A stretch of 64,000 nt of DNA from Paraburkholderia fungorum. Its GTDB lineage: Bacteria > Pseudomonadota > Gammaproteobacteria > Burkholderiales > Burkholderiaceae. The DNA lies in assembly GCF_003610895.1 (NCBI RefSeq), contig NZ_MCAS01000014.1, positions 82,332-146,331 on the forward strand. The letters run 5' to 3'. A model generated the notes under the pieces. The model saw nothing but the letters and a program-made list of their open reading frames with translations, made no database searches and had not been told where the DNA came from. A program made the position numbers and the translations under genes. Below are positions 33,927-43,797 of this stretch, one piece after another; the stretch's first letter is position 1, and each line of letters opens with the position of its first letter.

Positions 33927-35327
33927 TTAAACCAGCCCGGTCATGTAATACACCGCGATCACAAAGAAAACCGCCAGCGTCTTGATTACCGTCACCGCAA
34001 AGATATCGCGGTACGACTGGCGGTGCGTCAATCCCGTCACTGCCAGAAGCGTAATCACCGCGCCGTTATGCGGCAGTGTGTCCATGCCGCCGCTCGCCAT
34101 GGCCACCACCCGGTGCAACACTTCCATCGGGATGTGCGCCGCTTCCGCGCCCTTGATGAACGTATCGGACATGGCCGCGAGCGCAATGCTCATGCCGCCC
34201 GATGCCGAACCCGTGATACCTGCCAGCGAGCTTACCGAAACGGCGGCGTTGACCAGCGGATTCGGAATGCTTTTCAACGCATCGCTGACAACCAGGAAGC
34301 CCGGCAACGCCGCGATTACGCCGCCGAAGCCGTACTCCGAAGCGGTATTCAACGAAGCCAGCAACGCGCCCGCCACCGCGGCCTTGGTGCCGATCGCAAA
34401 GCGTTCGCGCACGCGGCCGAACGCCGTCACCACGACCATCACGATACCGAGCAGCAGCGCGCCTTCAACGGCCCAGATCGCGACGACGCTTTTGATCGTC
34501 GTCGTAACCGGCGCATGGATGCCCGGCAGGATGTCCGGTGCGACGGTGTACGAGGCACCGTACCAGTTAGGAATCCAGCGGGTCAGCAGGAAGTTCGCCA
34601 CGCCGACCAGCACCAGCGGCGCGACCGCGAGCAGCGGATGCGGCAGTTGCTTCGATTCGACGCGTTCCGGTTCGTTGACGAGATCCGTGCCGTAGCCTTC
34701 GCCGGTCGCCATCGCCGCGCGGCGGCGCCATTCCAGATACGTGAGTCCGACCGCGATGATGAACAGCGAGCCGATCACGCCAAGCGTGGGCGCGGCCCAG
34801 GACGTCGTCTTGAAGAAAGTGGTCGGGATGATGTTCTGGATCTGCGGCGTGCCCGGCAGCGAGTCCATCGTGAACGAGAACGCACCGAGCGCGATCGCGC
34901 CCGGCATCAGCCGTTTCGGAATATTGCTCTGACGGTACAGTTCGGCGGCGAACGGATAGACGGCGAACACCACCACGAACAGCGATACGCCGCCATACGT
35001 GAGCAATGCGCACACCGCGACGATCACTGCATTGGCGCGCGAGCGGCCAATATAGCGGATGGCGGCGGCCACGATCGACTCCGAGAAGCCGGACAGTTCG
35101 ATGACCTTGCCGAACACCGCGCCCAGCAGAAATACGGGGAAGTAAAGCTTCACGAAGCCGACCATCTTCTCCATGAAGATGCCGGAGAACACCGGTGCGA
35201 CAGCGCCCGGATCGGTGAGCAGCACAGCGCCGAGAGCGGCGATCGGCGCGAACAGAATGACGCTGTAGCCGCGATACGCGGCAAACATCAGAAACGCCAG
35301 CGCGGCGAGGACGATAACAAAGGACAT
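33927..35327 (-). CDS. GntP family permease
   Basis: A 466-residue inner-membrane protein with about 12 hydrophobic segments and family motifs such as GSASGGMSIAL and GGMDTLPHNGAVITLL. GntP-family carriers import gluconate, other aldonates or short hydroxy acids such as 3-hydroxybutyrate by proton symport. The ATG at 35327 is preceded by GGAGAC. A strong sigma-54 promoter match lies 70-86 nt upstream, and the divergent neighbour encodes a sigma-54 activator, so expression is probably inducer- and sigma-54-dependent. No catabolic enzyme lies beside it, and the substrate is open. Confidence 0.88.
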   Translation of the reverse strand: MSFVIVLAALAFLMFAAYRGYSVILFAPIAALGAVLLTDPGAVAPVFSGIFMEKMVGFVKLYFPVFLLGAVFGKVIELSGFSESIVAAAIRYIGRSRANAVIVAVCALLTYGGVSLFVVVFAVYPFAAELYRQSNIPKRLMPGAIALGAFSFTMDSLPGTPQIQNIIPTTFFKTTSWAAPTLGVIGSLFIIAVGLTYLEWRRRAAMATGEGYGTDLVNEPERVESKQLPHPLLAVAPLVLVGVANFLLTRWIPNWYGASYTVAPDILPGIHAPVTTTIKSVVAIWAVEGALLLGIVMVVVTAFGRVRERFAIGTKAAVAGALLASLNTASEYGFGGVIAALPGFLVVSDALKSIPNPLVNAAVSVSSLAGITGSASGGMSIALAAMSDTFIKGAEAAHIPMEVLHRVVAMASGGMDTLPHNGAVITLLAVTGLTHRQSYRDIFAVTVIKTLAVFFVIAVYYMTGLV

Positions 35328-35397
35328 TGAGTCTCCGAAGCTTGGTTGTTCTACGTGTACGCCGTCCCGATGAGTGCGACGGCCCGGCGCCCGCAAA

Positions 35398-35413
35398 TGC
35401 AGATTCCATGCCA
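35398..35413 (-). promoter_or_regulatory. Sigma-54 promoter of the GntP permease gene
   Basis: The minus strand reads TGGCATGGAATCTGCA. Against the consensus TGGCACG-N4-TTGCW, only two defined positions differ. The invariant GG and GC have the exact 10-bp separation. The predicted start lies near 35387, giving a leader of about 60 nt. Confidence 0.75.
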
Positions 35414-35584
35414 CCTGCGCTGCGGTGGCCTGCCCGTTGATTTCACAGGCGAAGTTCGAAACGTGATGCGGCCGATTGTACCCAAACGTCTCCAAATCGG
35501 GATGCAAATCATCTGAATATAGGCTGAACTGCGGTTAAACCCTTATGCAATAAGCCTGTTGGCGATCTCGCTGATGAGATAATC

Positions 35585-35602
35585 TGTCTACAAAATGAGA
35601 CA
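35585..35602. promoter_or_regulatory. Candidate upstream activator site
   Basis: An inverted repeat TGTCT-N8-AGACA lies between the sigma-54 activator gene and its target promoter, about 180 bp from that promoter. It also overlaps the activator's own leader. Assignment is positional only. Confidence 0.35.
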
Positions 35603-35638
35603 TGCATAAATAGAACATTAGCCGGAGACAGCGACACC

Positions 35639-37105
<1,467 letters not shown>

Positions 37106-37193
37106 CAAAGTACGGCGACATCGAATGACGCACTGCAATGGCCGCGTGGCACAATCGCGTGATCGAAAAACAAGACGTGATCGGGGTTTCCAG

Positions 37194-37454
37194 ATGAAAC
37201 ACAGCCTTCCCTCTTTCGCGCGCCGTGCCTGTGCTGCGCTGGCGCTTCCCGCAATCGCCTTGCTGAGTGGTTGCAGCAGCAGCGCCCCGCTGTTTCTGTC
37301 GGACGGCCGCCCGACTACGCTGGTTCAATGTCCAGCCGGCTCCGACTCCTGCTCGCAGCAGGCAAACGCGGCTTGCGGCGGCGCCTTCGATGTCGTGCGC
37401 CAGTCCACCGAGAATGGCACCCTCAGTCTGATATACGCCTGCCGCGCAAAATGA
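37194..37454 (+). CDS. Small lipoprotein
   Basis: An 86-residue protein with a signal peptide and clear lipobox (ALPAIALLSGC, lipidation at the Cys near residue 27). The mature part has four further cysteines (QCP, DSC, AAC, YAC), which could form two disulfides. It is probably an envelope lipoprotein of unknown function. An in-frame extension upstream is rejected because the signal peptide starts at 37194. It ends with a perfect hairpin immediately after the stop. Confidence 0.8.
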   Translation: MKHSLPSFARRACAALALPAIALLSGCSSSAPLFLSDGRPTTLVQCPAGSDSCSQQANAACGGAFDVVRQSTENGTLSLIYACRAK

Positions 37455-37483
37455 CGTTATGCCAGCCGACAACTGGCATAACG
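37455..37483 (+). terminator. Hairpin directly after the lipoprotein stop
   Basis: A perfect 11-bp stem (CGTTATGCCAG with CTGGCATAACG, loop of seven) begins one base past the stop codon. There is no immediate T-run, so it may protect the mRNA end as much as terminate. Confidence 0.6.
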
Positions 37484-37963
37484 CGCATGACAATTTCCTT
37501 TCTTTATCCTGTCGCCCACCCGTGACCGTGGGCGGTCGTCTCCCTCCCAGCGCAAGTCCAGTTTGAACGGACCCTGCCATGCGGCGAGCTGATGTCGCGC
37601 AATATGCATATGGCCGTTATAAATATCTGGCTCCAATGCGCATTTCTGAAAACGGTTATGATGCGCGTTGAATATTTATTGGGCCATGCGCAAACTATTA
37701 GTTATATCGCGCGCGTCGATAACAAAACCCTCCGGGTTCTCCATTAGCCCCGGTCGGTGCGGCACCTAACGGAACGCGAAGATTCTTCGCCGTATCCTCA
37801 TTCCACCGGTTCAAAGTTAAAAAATACATGCAGATTTTGCCGGATTCACGCCGGTGGGATTAACGGCTTAAGAAAGATTTTCCTGCTGAGTGACGAGATG
37901 ATGTAATTGCGGCACGCTTTATGCTTTTTTAAACGAGTCCAATGAGTAATTCCGGGGAAAACA
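37484..37963. other. AT-richer gap upstream of the 67-residue gene
   Basis: About 480 bases without a supported gene and with lower GC than the surroundings. A small palindrome (GCGAA-GATTC-TTCGC) lies at 37776-37790. The sigma-54 promoter match at 37910-37925 is the only clear regulatory element, so the rest may hold activator sites. Confidence 0.5.
37910..37925 (+). promoter_or_regulatory. Sigma-54 promoter of the 67-residue gene
   Basis: CGGCACGCTTTATGCT matches TGGCACG-N4-TTGCW at all but two defined positions, with GG and GC at the exact spacing. The predicted start lies near 37936, 28 nt before the ATG, which leaves room for the GGGGAAAA ribosome site. Confidence 0.7.
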
Positions 37964-38167
37964 ATGAATCACCATCAACTCGAAAAAGACATCGAACATC
38001 TTGAGCATGTAATCTCGCATATCTCTGCTGAAGACCGTATCCCACTGTCCTATTGGCGCAACCGCATCGCTTTGGTGTCCGGGGCCGCTTTGGTGCCGGC
38101 GCAGGCCAGTCGCGTCAAGCGGCTCGATGCAGCCCTGTCGGCTCTGGAGGAGCGGAAAAAGACGTGA
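37964..38167 (+). CDS. Small hypothetical protein under a sigma-54 promoter
   Basis: A 67-residue soluble protein, mainly helical and charged (HHQLEKDIEHLEHVISHIS, VKRLDAALSALEERKKT), with a likely short coiled coil at each end. I do not recognise a family. The ATG at 37964 follows GGGGAAAACA. The well-matched sigma-54 promoter ending 38 nt upstream suggests that it is made under nitrogen, carbon or stress control. It lies 92 nt ahead of a serine hydrolase gene that has its own ribosome site and could be cotranscribed. Confidence 0.65.
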   Translation: MNHHQLEKDIEHLEHVISHISAEDRIPLSYWRNRIALVSGAALVPAQASRVKRLDAALSALEERKKT

Positions 38168-38259
38168 CCTCCCACAGGAGGGAGGGTGACGTGTACCGTC
38201 TGATCAGGTAACGTTTCCTGAGAAATAAGGGAACGTAACGCCCTGACATCAGGAGGAGC

Positions 38260-39459
38260 ATGCACACTGCAGGACTCTCGGCCGTCCGGCTGACGGCGCT
38301 TACGAACGCCATGCAAGGCTATGTGGCGCGCGACGAGGTTGCGGGCGTCGTTTCGCTGGTCTGGCGGCGTGGGGAAATCGGCTATTTCGAGCCCCTTGGC
38401 TTGCGTGACGAAGCGGCGCAGTTGCCCATGGCGCGCGACACGCTGTTTCGCATTGCCTCGATGACCAAGCCGGTTACGAGCGCGGCGATCCAGATGCTGA
38501 TCGAAGAGGATCGGCTCGCTCTCGATACGCCGATCTCGTTGTGGCTGCCTGAACTCGCTGCGCCCTCCGTGCTGCGCGACCCCACCGGCCCGCTCGACGA
38601 AGCCGACCCGGCCAGAGCGCCGATTACCGTGCTCGATCTGCTCACGCATCGCGCCGGCTATGCATATCATTTCACCGCTACCGGTCCATTGGCCGAGGCT
38701 TACGCGGCGGCTTTCAACGGCATTGAAGCGCGGGGCGACGCCGACGCGTGGCTAAAACGTATAGCCGGCTTACCGTTGATGTTTCAGCCCGGTTCGCGCT
38801 GGCACTACGGCATCGCGACCGACATTCTGGGTGTACTGATCGAGCGCGTCAGCGGCATGCGGCTCGGCGACTTTTTCCGGACGCGGATCTTCGAACCGCT
38901 CGGCATGCGCGACACGGCGTTCTGGGTGCCCGACGCGCAACTCGCGCGTTTGGCGACGGCTTATGGCGTCGCGCCGGACACGCAGCGGCGTGTGGTCGAA
39001 GACCATGCGTCGGCGAGCCGTTGGGCGAACCCTGGCCGGTTCCAGAGCGGCGGCGGAGGTCTTGTCTCCACGGCGCAGGATTATCTGCAGTTCGCGCAAT
39101 TGTTGTTAGGACGTGGGCGCGTCGGGTCGACACGTTTGCTGTCGCATCGCTCGGTCGATTTGATGCGCTCGAATTTTCTGACCCGCGACCAGCGCCGCGT
39201 GCCGGCGTTCGGTCAAGTGATGTGGGCGGGCCAGGGTTTCGGACTTGGTTTGTCCATCGTCGACGATCCGGCGCAGCAACTGCCGCTCGGTTATCGCTCC
39301 ATCGGGTCGTTCGGCTGGCCGGGTGCGTATGGCACAAGCTGGTTCGCTGATCCGGTGGAAGACCTGATCGGTATCATGCTGATTCAGCGGCGTGCTGTCG
39401 AACCCTTCCCGATGTCGGTCGATTTCGAACGCCGCGTGTACGATGCAATTGACGATTGA
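38260..39459 (+). CDS. Serine hydrolase, class C beta-lactamase-like
   Basis: A 399-residue protein of the beta-lactamase/EstB family. The Ser-x-x-Lys motif is FRIASMTKPVTS near residue 67, with the tyrosine motif probably at WHYGIATDIL near 188. Members include esterases and D-amino peptidases rather than true lactamases. No signal peptide is visible, so it is probably cytosolic. The ATG at 38260 has a strong AGGAGGA. It stands between the 67-residue gene and an H-NS gene. The substrate is unknown. Confidence 0.85.
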   Translation: MHTAGLSAVRLTALTNAMQGYVARDEVAGVVSLVWRRGEIGYFEPLGLRDEAAQLPMARDTLFRIASMTKPVTSAAIQMLIEEDRLALDTPISLWLPELAAPSVLRDPTGPLDEADPARAPITVLDLLTHRAGYAYHFTATGPLAEAYAAAFNGIEARGDADAWLKRIAGLPLMFQPGSRWHYGIATDILGVLIERVSGMRLGDFFRTRIFEPLGMRDTAFWVPDAQLARLATAYGVAPDTQRRVVEDHASASRWANPGRFQSGGGGLVSTAQDYLQFAQLLLGRGRVGSTRLLSHRSVDLMRSNFLTRDQRRVPAFGQVMWAGQGFGLGLSIVDDPAQQLPLGYRSIGSFGWPGAYGTSWFADPVEDLIGIMLIQRRAVEPFPMSVDFERRVYDAIDD

Positions 39460-39662
39460 GTGCGTCGGCCACGGCAGGTGAGCAGGCAGCTTTAACGGTG
39501 GTTAATCGCGCGGCGCTCGGTGGTCGCATGAGTTGGCTACGTTGGCGGGCCGCCCTGCGCGGGCCGCTCTATCCGGCACTTTTTTCGTCTGATAGTGTCC
39601 CCCAGGACGACTTCCCAGGAGGCGTCCGCGCTGCATTCGTCAAATCGATCGGAGTACCTGTC

Positions 39663-39953
39663 ATGCCTTCGTACAAACAGTTGACTGCCCAGCTCGAGAA
39701 GCTCCACAAGGAAGTCGCGGTGGCGCGCGAGAAAGAAATTGCACAGGCGATCGCGGAGATCAAGCAAAAGGTCGCCGAATACGACCTCACGGCGGAAGAG
39801 CTGGGTTTCACGAGCAAACGTGCAACGGGGCGCAAAACGGTATCGGTAGCCAAGTACCGAAACCCGAAAACCGGTGAGACCTGGAGCGGCCGTGGCCGCT
39901 CGCCGGGCTGGCTCGCAGGCAAGAATCGCGAGCGCTTTCTGATCGAAGGCTGA
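39663..39953 (+). CDS. H-NS family nucleoid protein
   Basis: A 96-residue protein with an N-terminal coiled coil (YKQLTAQLEKLHKEVAVAREK) for oligomerisation and a C-terminal DNA-binding motif (YRNPKTGETWSGRGRSPGWL) of the H-NS/BpH3 type common in Burkholderiales. It silences AT-rich or foreign DNA. The ATG at 39663 is the family start; an upstream in-frame extension overlaps the serine hydrolase gene and is rejected. A GGAG lies about 10 nt upstream. Confidence 0.88.
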   Translation: MPSYKQLTAQLEKLHKEVAVAREKEIAQAIAEIKQKVAEYDLTAEELGFTSKRATGRKTVSVAKYRNPKTGETWSGRGRSPGWLAGKNRERFLIEG

Positions 39954-40580
39954 AGCCCTTTCCTGTGTGGCGCTTGCGTTCGCAACGCGCCGGTTTCTTT
40001 CGAAGTGAAGTTGTGCCGGGTTTTTCTCGCACCGCTGCGCGGGTCCCGAAAACCCTCACCTTTCACGTGAGCGTGCAACGCGCGCCGTGAATTTCTCCAG
40101 ACACCCCGGGCAAGGATTGGTTATTTCGGTGAGCCTGGTTTTGTCGGATGACGCACCTTGCTGCACGATCACCGCGCAGTAACTCGTGACTGCAGGGTCA
40201 TCCTTGAAATCCGCGCCAGCCCTTGCTGACGGGCGTTTCCAGGCGATCCGAAGAATCGTGGATGCTGCCTCGCGGTTCTCTCGCTGCCTTTTCCGCCGAC
40301 CTTGCCGGACTGCTGAACTTCACGCCGTTGGTGCGTGAGCGGCCGCGGGTCTGTTCACCTTTCGCCGCGATTCGAGGTTCGCAATCGCGAGTCCCGAAAA
40401 CTCTCACCTTTGAGTTCGTTCGCGTGCGCGATGTGATCCACCATCTGATCGCCTTCCAGGCCGCCCCGGGGCAAACCCGGAGATGAGTTCGCCTCATACC
40501 CCGGATCAAAACTCATCGATACATGGTCGCGCAGACCGAACCGCACAATCGGTCATCCACTCAACCTCGACGGAAAGACC
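39954..40580. other. 627-bp non-coding gap with a 21-bp direct repeat
   Basis: Open frames occur on the minus strand but lack ribosome sites and recognisable folds. A 21-bp sequence, GTCCCGAAAAC(C/T)CTCACCTTT, occurs at 40043-40063 and 40391-40411 with one mismatch. The gap also contains the promoter of the downstream Fae-like operon. The rest is not recognised. Confidence 0.5.
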
Positions 40581-41105
40581 ATGAGCGTATCGACGGACAA
40601 ACAACTCTTTATCGGCGAAGGATTCGAAGGCCCCGGCGTCAACCTCGCGCACATCAACGTACTGGTCGGTCCGCGTAATGGGCCGGCAGGGCAAGCCTTC
40701 GCCACCGCATTGGCGACGCCTTCCGCCGGGCATGCGCCGTTCGTCGTGATCGCGCGGCCGGGCGTGCCGACCAAGCCGTTGACGCTGTATGTGAACAAGG
40801 CGCAGATCGGCAGCGACTTCCACGGCAACGCAACGTGGGGCGCTTCGCAGGCCGGCATCGCAAAGGCGGTGGCCGAGTCGCTGGAGAACGGCACGTTGCC
40901 GCCCGAAGCGGAAAACGATTGGGTGGTGGTGTCGGCGAACTGGGTCAACCCGGGCACCGACAACCTCGACGCCGTGTTCGAGAACAACTACCGCGCGTGC
41001 AAGAACGCGATCCTCGCTGCGATGAAGGGTTTGCCGCATCGCGACGAAGTGTTCGCCGCCGCGCGCGAAGTTTCGAATCCGTTCTACACCCCGAAGCAAC
41101 GTTAA
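40581..41105 (+). CDS. fae: Formaldehyde-activating enzyme (Fae) homologue
   Basis: A 174-residue protein that aligns with the Fae family along its length (GEGFEGPGVNLAHINVLVGP, then VIARPGVPTKPLTLYVNKAQI). Fae of methylotrophs joins formaldehyde to tetrahydromethanopterin. The histidine of AHI (H24) matches the catalytic His17 of the Methylorubrum enzyme. The ATG at 40581 has GGAAAG upstream. It is followed by aldo/keto reductase, aldehyde dehydrogenase and MFS genes, with no pterin-pathway genes in the window. It may have been recruited to another aldehyde. Family assignment is firm; the substrate is not. Confidence 0.85.
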   Translation: MSVSTDKQLFIGEGFEGPGVNLAHINVLVGPRNGPAGQAFATALATPSAGHAPFVVIARPGVPTKPLTLYVNKAQIGSDFHGNATWGASQAGIAKAVAESLENGTLPPEAENDWVVVSANWVNPGTDNLDAVFENNYRACKNAILAAMKGLPHRDEVFAAAREVSNPFYTPKQR

Positions 41106-41187
41106 TCACACGCGACGCGGTTCGCGCGCCGTGAGTGCCGCGCGACCGCTTGCGCAACTGGATGCGATCAGGAAGGAGACAAGCACT

Positions 41188-42225
41188 ATGGAATACATTC
41201 GCCTTGGCCACTCGGGCCTGAAGGTTTCGCGTCTGTGTCTTGGCACGATGAACATGGGCACGCCGCAATGGAAGCCGTGGATTTTCGATGAAGCGCAGAG
41301 CGAGCCGATCGTGCGTCACGCGCTCGAAGCCGGCGTCAATTTCATCGACCTCGCTGATTTCTACTCGACAGGTGTGGGTGAAGAAGTGGTGGGGCGCATT
41401 CTGAAGCGCATCGCCCGCCGCGAGGAAATCGTCGTGACGACCAAGGTCGGTTATGACATGGGCACGTATCAGAACGCCGGCGGCCACTCGCGCAAGCACA
41501 TCATGGATGGCATCGACGCGTCGCTCACACGTCTCGGTATGGACTACGTCGACATCTACATGCTGCATTTCTTCGACGTGAATACGCCTGTTGAAGAGAC
41601 CATGGGTGCGCTCAACGACATCGTGTGCGCGGGTAAGGCTCGCTACATCGGCGTATCGACGATGTACACGTGGCAGTTCGCCAAGATCATGCAAGTGTGC
41701 GAGCGCAACGGCTGGCACAAGCCGATCAACATGCAGTTGCAACTCAACCTTGCCTATCGCGAGGAAGAGCGCGAGATGATTCCGTACTGCCAGGATCAGG
41801 GCGTCGGCGTGTCGGTGTTCAGTCCGCTGGCTCGCGGGTTGCTGACTTGCGATCCTAACTCGACGCGTAACCAGACCGACTTCTTCACCGCGCAGATGTA
41901 CGGCGATACGGCGTCGCGTGAGATTGCCGCGTCGGTGGCGCGCGTAGCGGCGCGGCGTGGTGTGTCGGCGGCGCAGATTGCGCAGGCCTGGGTGCTCAAT
42001 CACGGCGGCGTAGCGAGCATGCTGGTCGGTGCGGATACGCCGGCGCAGTTCGACAGCGCGTTGGCGGCACTCGGCACGAAATTCAGTGCGGACGAGCTCT
42101 TCGAGCTCGAACGCAATTACACGCCGTGCGATCTGATCAATGACTACACCGCGGGCAAACGCATCGCACGCGAGCCACGGCTTGCGCAAGGCGCGTTCGT
42201 CGAGGATCTGGAGAAGGCGGCATGA
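41188..42225 (+). CDS. Aldo/keto reductase
   Basis: A 345-residue NADPH-dependent oxidoreductase with a TIM-barrel fold. The catalytic tetrad is visible: Asp and Tyr in DLADFYSTG, Lys in TTKVG and His in YMLHFFD. The N-terminus (MEYIRLGHSGLKVSRLCLGTMNMG) matches the Tas/YajO-type group. The ATG at 41188 has AAGGAG upstream. It lies 82 nt after the Fae-like gene and overlaps the aldehyde dehydrogenase by four bases (ATGA), so the three are probably one operon. It may reduce an aldehyde or a sugar-derived carbonyl. Confidence 0.9.
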   Translation: MEYIRLGHSGLKVSRLCLGTMNMGTPQWKPWIFDEAQSEPIVRHALEAGVNFIDLADFYSTGVGEEVVGRILKRIARREEIVVTTKVGYDMGTYQNAGGHSRKHIMDGIDASLTRLGMDYVDIYMLHFFDVNTPVEETMGALNDIVCAGKARYIGVSTMYTWQFAKIMQVCERNGWHKPINMQLQLNLAYREEEREMIPYCQDQGVGVSVFSPLARGLLTCDPNSTRNQTDFFTAQMYGDTASREIAASVARVAARRGVSAAQIAQAWVLNHGGVASMLVGADTPAQFDSALAALGTKFSADELFELERNYTPCDLINDYTAGKRIAREPRLAQGAFVEDLEKAA

Positions 42226-43661
42226 ACGAATTTCTCCGCACAGGGCATTACATTGGTGGCGAGTGGTACGAAAGCGCGAGCACGTATCCCGTTCTGAATC
42301 CCGCGACCGGCGAGATCGTCGCTCAAGTCGCCAAAGGCGGCGCTGCGGAAACGGAGCAGGCCGTTGCCGCAGCCGAGCGTGCGTTTCCGGCGTGGCGTCG
42401 GTTGACCGCAAAGGAGCGCGGCGCACGCGTCAAACGCTGGGGCGAATTGATGCTCGAGAACCGCGACGCGCTCGCCGAACTGCTGACGCTCGAACAAGGC
42501 AAGCCGCTTGCCGAGGCGCGCGGCGAAGTCGGCTATGCGGCGAGCTTCTTCGAATGGTTCGCCGAGGAAGCCAAGCGCAGTTACGGCGACGTGATCCCCA
42601 GCCCGAATCCGAACGCGAAGATCATCGTCACGCGCGAACCGGTGGGCGTGGTCGCGGCGATCACGCCGTGGAATTTCCCGCTCGCGATGATTACGCGTAA
42701 GGCCGGCCCTGCGCTCGCAGCGGGCTGCACGATGGTGCTCAAGCCGTCGGAAGAGACGCCGTTGTCGGCGTTCGCACTGGCCGTGCTCGCTGACAGAGCG
42801 GGCATTCCGGCTGGCGTGTTCAATATCGTCTCCGGCGATGCCGTGGCGATCGGCGGCGTGCTGACTGAATCGGAAGTGGTGCGCAAGCTCTCGTTCACCG
42901 GCTCGACACGGGTGGGAAAACTGCTTGCAAAGCAGTCGGCCGATACGCTGAAGAAGCTGTCGCTGGAGCTTGGCGGCAACGCGCCGTTCATCGTCTTCGA
43001 CGACGCGGATATCGACGCCGCCGTGCAAGGTGCGATGGCCTCGAAGTTTCGCAACACCGGACAGACCTGTGTGTGCGTGAACCGCTTCTACGTGCAGGAC
43101 GGTATCTACGACGCGTTCACACTGGCCTTGACCAAAGCCGTGCGCCAGATGCGCGTTGGCAATGCGTTGCAAGGCGAGGTCGAGCAAGGTCCACTGATCA
43201 ATCAGGCGGCGCTGAAGAAGGTGGAAGCGCACGTCGCCGATGCGCTGCAAAAAGGCGCGAAGGTTTTGACCGGCGCAAAACCGCACGCGCTCGGTGGCAC
43301 GTTTTACGAGCCGACCGTGTTGGTCGACGCATCTGATTCGATGTTGATCGCAAAGGAGGAAACCTTTGGACCGGTCGCGGCGTGTTTCCGCTTCAAGTCT
43401 GAAGACGAAGCGATCACCGCCGCCAACGACACGCCGTTCGGTCTCTCCGCATACTTCTACACGCGCGACCTCGCGCGCGCATGGCGGGTTGCTGAAGCGC
43501 TGGAGAGCGGCATGGTCGGCATCAACGAGGGCATTCTGTCGACCGAAGTCGCACCCTTCGGCGGTGTCAAACAGTCGGGCCTTGGTCGCGAAGGTTCGAA
43601 GTACGGGCTCGATGAATACACCGAACTGAAGTACATGTTGATGGGCGGCCTCGGACGCTGA
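42222..43661 (+). CDS. NAD(P)-dependent aldehyde dehydrogenase, succinate-semialdehyde type
   Basis: A 479-residue aldehyde dehydrogenase. The general base is E249 in LELGGNAPF and the nucleophile is C283 in NTGQTCVCVNRF; ITPWNFPLAM carries the cofactor-side asparagine. The closest pattern is GabD-like succinate-semialdehyde dehydrogenase, although related enzymes oxidise glycolaldehyde or 2-oxoglutarate semialdehyde. Its start overlaps the aldo/keto reductase stop by four bases, which indicates translational coupling. Between this gene and the MFS gene lies a 12-bp-stem hairpin at 43677-43718. Confidence 0.9.
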   Translation: MNEFLRTGHYIGGEWYESASTYPVLNPATGEIVAQVAKGGAAETEQAVAAAERAFPAWRRLTAKERGARVKRWGELMLENRDALAELLTLEQGKPLAEARGEVGYAASFFEWFAEEAKRSYGDVIPSPNPNAKIIVTREPVGVVAAITPWNFPLAMITRKAGPALAAGCTMVLKPSEETPLSAFALAVLADRAGIPAGVFNIVSGDAVAIGGVLTESEVVRKLSFTGSTRVGKLLAKQSADTLKKLSLELGGNAPFIVFDDADIDAAVQGAMASKFRNTGQTCVCVNRFYVQDGIYDAFTLALTKAVRQMRVGNALQGEVEQGPLINQAALKKVEAHVADALQKGAKVLTGAKPHALGGTFYEPTVLVDASDSMLIAKEETFGPVAACFRFKSEDEAITAANDTPFGLSAYFYTRDLARAWRVAEALESGMVGINEGILSTEVAPFGGVKQSGLGREGSKYGLDEYTELKYMLMGGLGR

Positions 43662-43676
43662 TCGTCAACCTACGCC

Positions 43677-43718
43677 TTCGCCTCACGCAGCACCACGCAC
43701 TTGCACGCGTGAGGCGAA
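43677..43718 (+). other. Intercistronic hairpin
   Basis: A perfect 12-bp stem (TTCGCCTCACGC with GCGTGAGGCGAA, 18-nt loop) lies between the aldehyde dehydrogenase and MFS genes. It has no T-tract and could partly uncouple the MFS gene from the enzymes. Confidence 0.55.
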
Positions 43719-43797
43719 CGACGCAGCCCGGTGCGGCGCCGGCACATCGGCAAAAAAACCTCCCGCGCCAGGTGGCTAACATAACGAAGGAGACAGC

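Noticed and set aside
39456..39662. 69-residue N-terminal extension of the H-NS protein
   Set aside because: It overlaps the serine hydrolase stop and does not resemble H-NS proteins, which start at MPSYKQL.
40198..40546. Minus-strand frames in the gap before the Fae-like gene
   Set aside because: No ribosome sites or known domains. The similarity between two frames comes from the 21-bp DNA repeat, not from a protein family.
40581..41105. Evidence for methylotrophy by the methanopterin route
   Set aside because: A single Fae homologue without any other pathway gene in the window does not support it.
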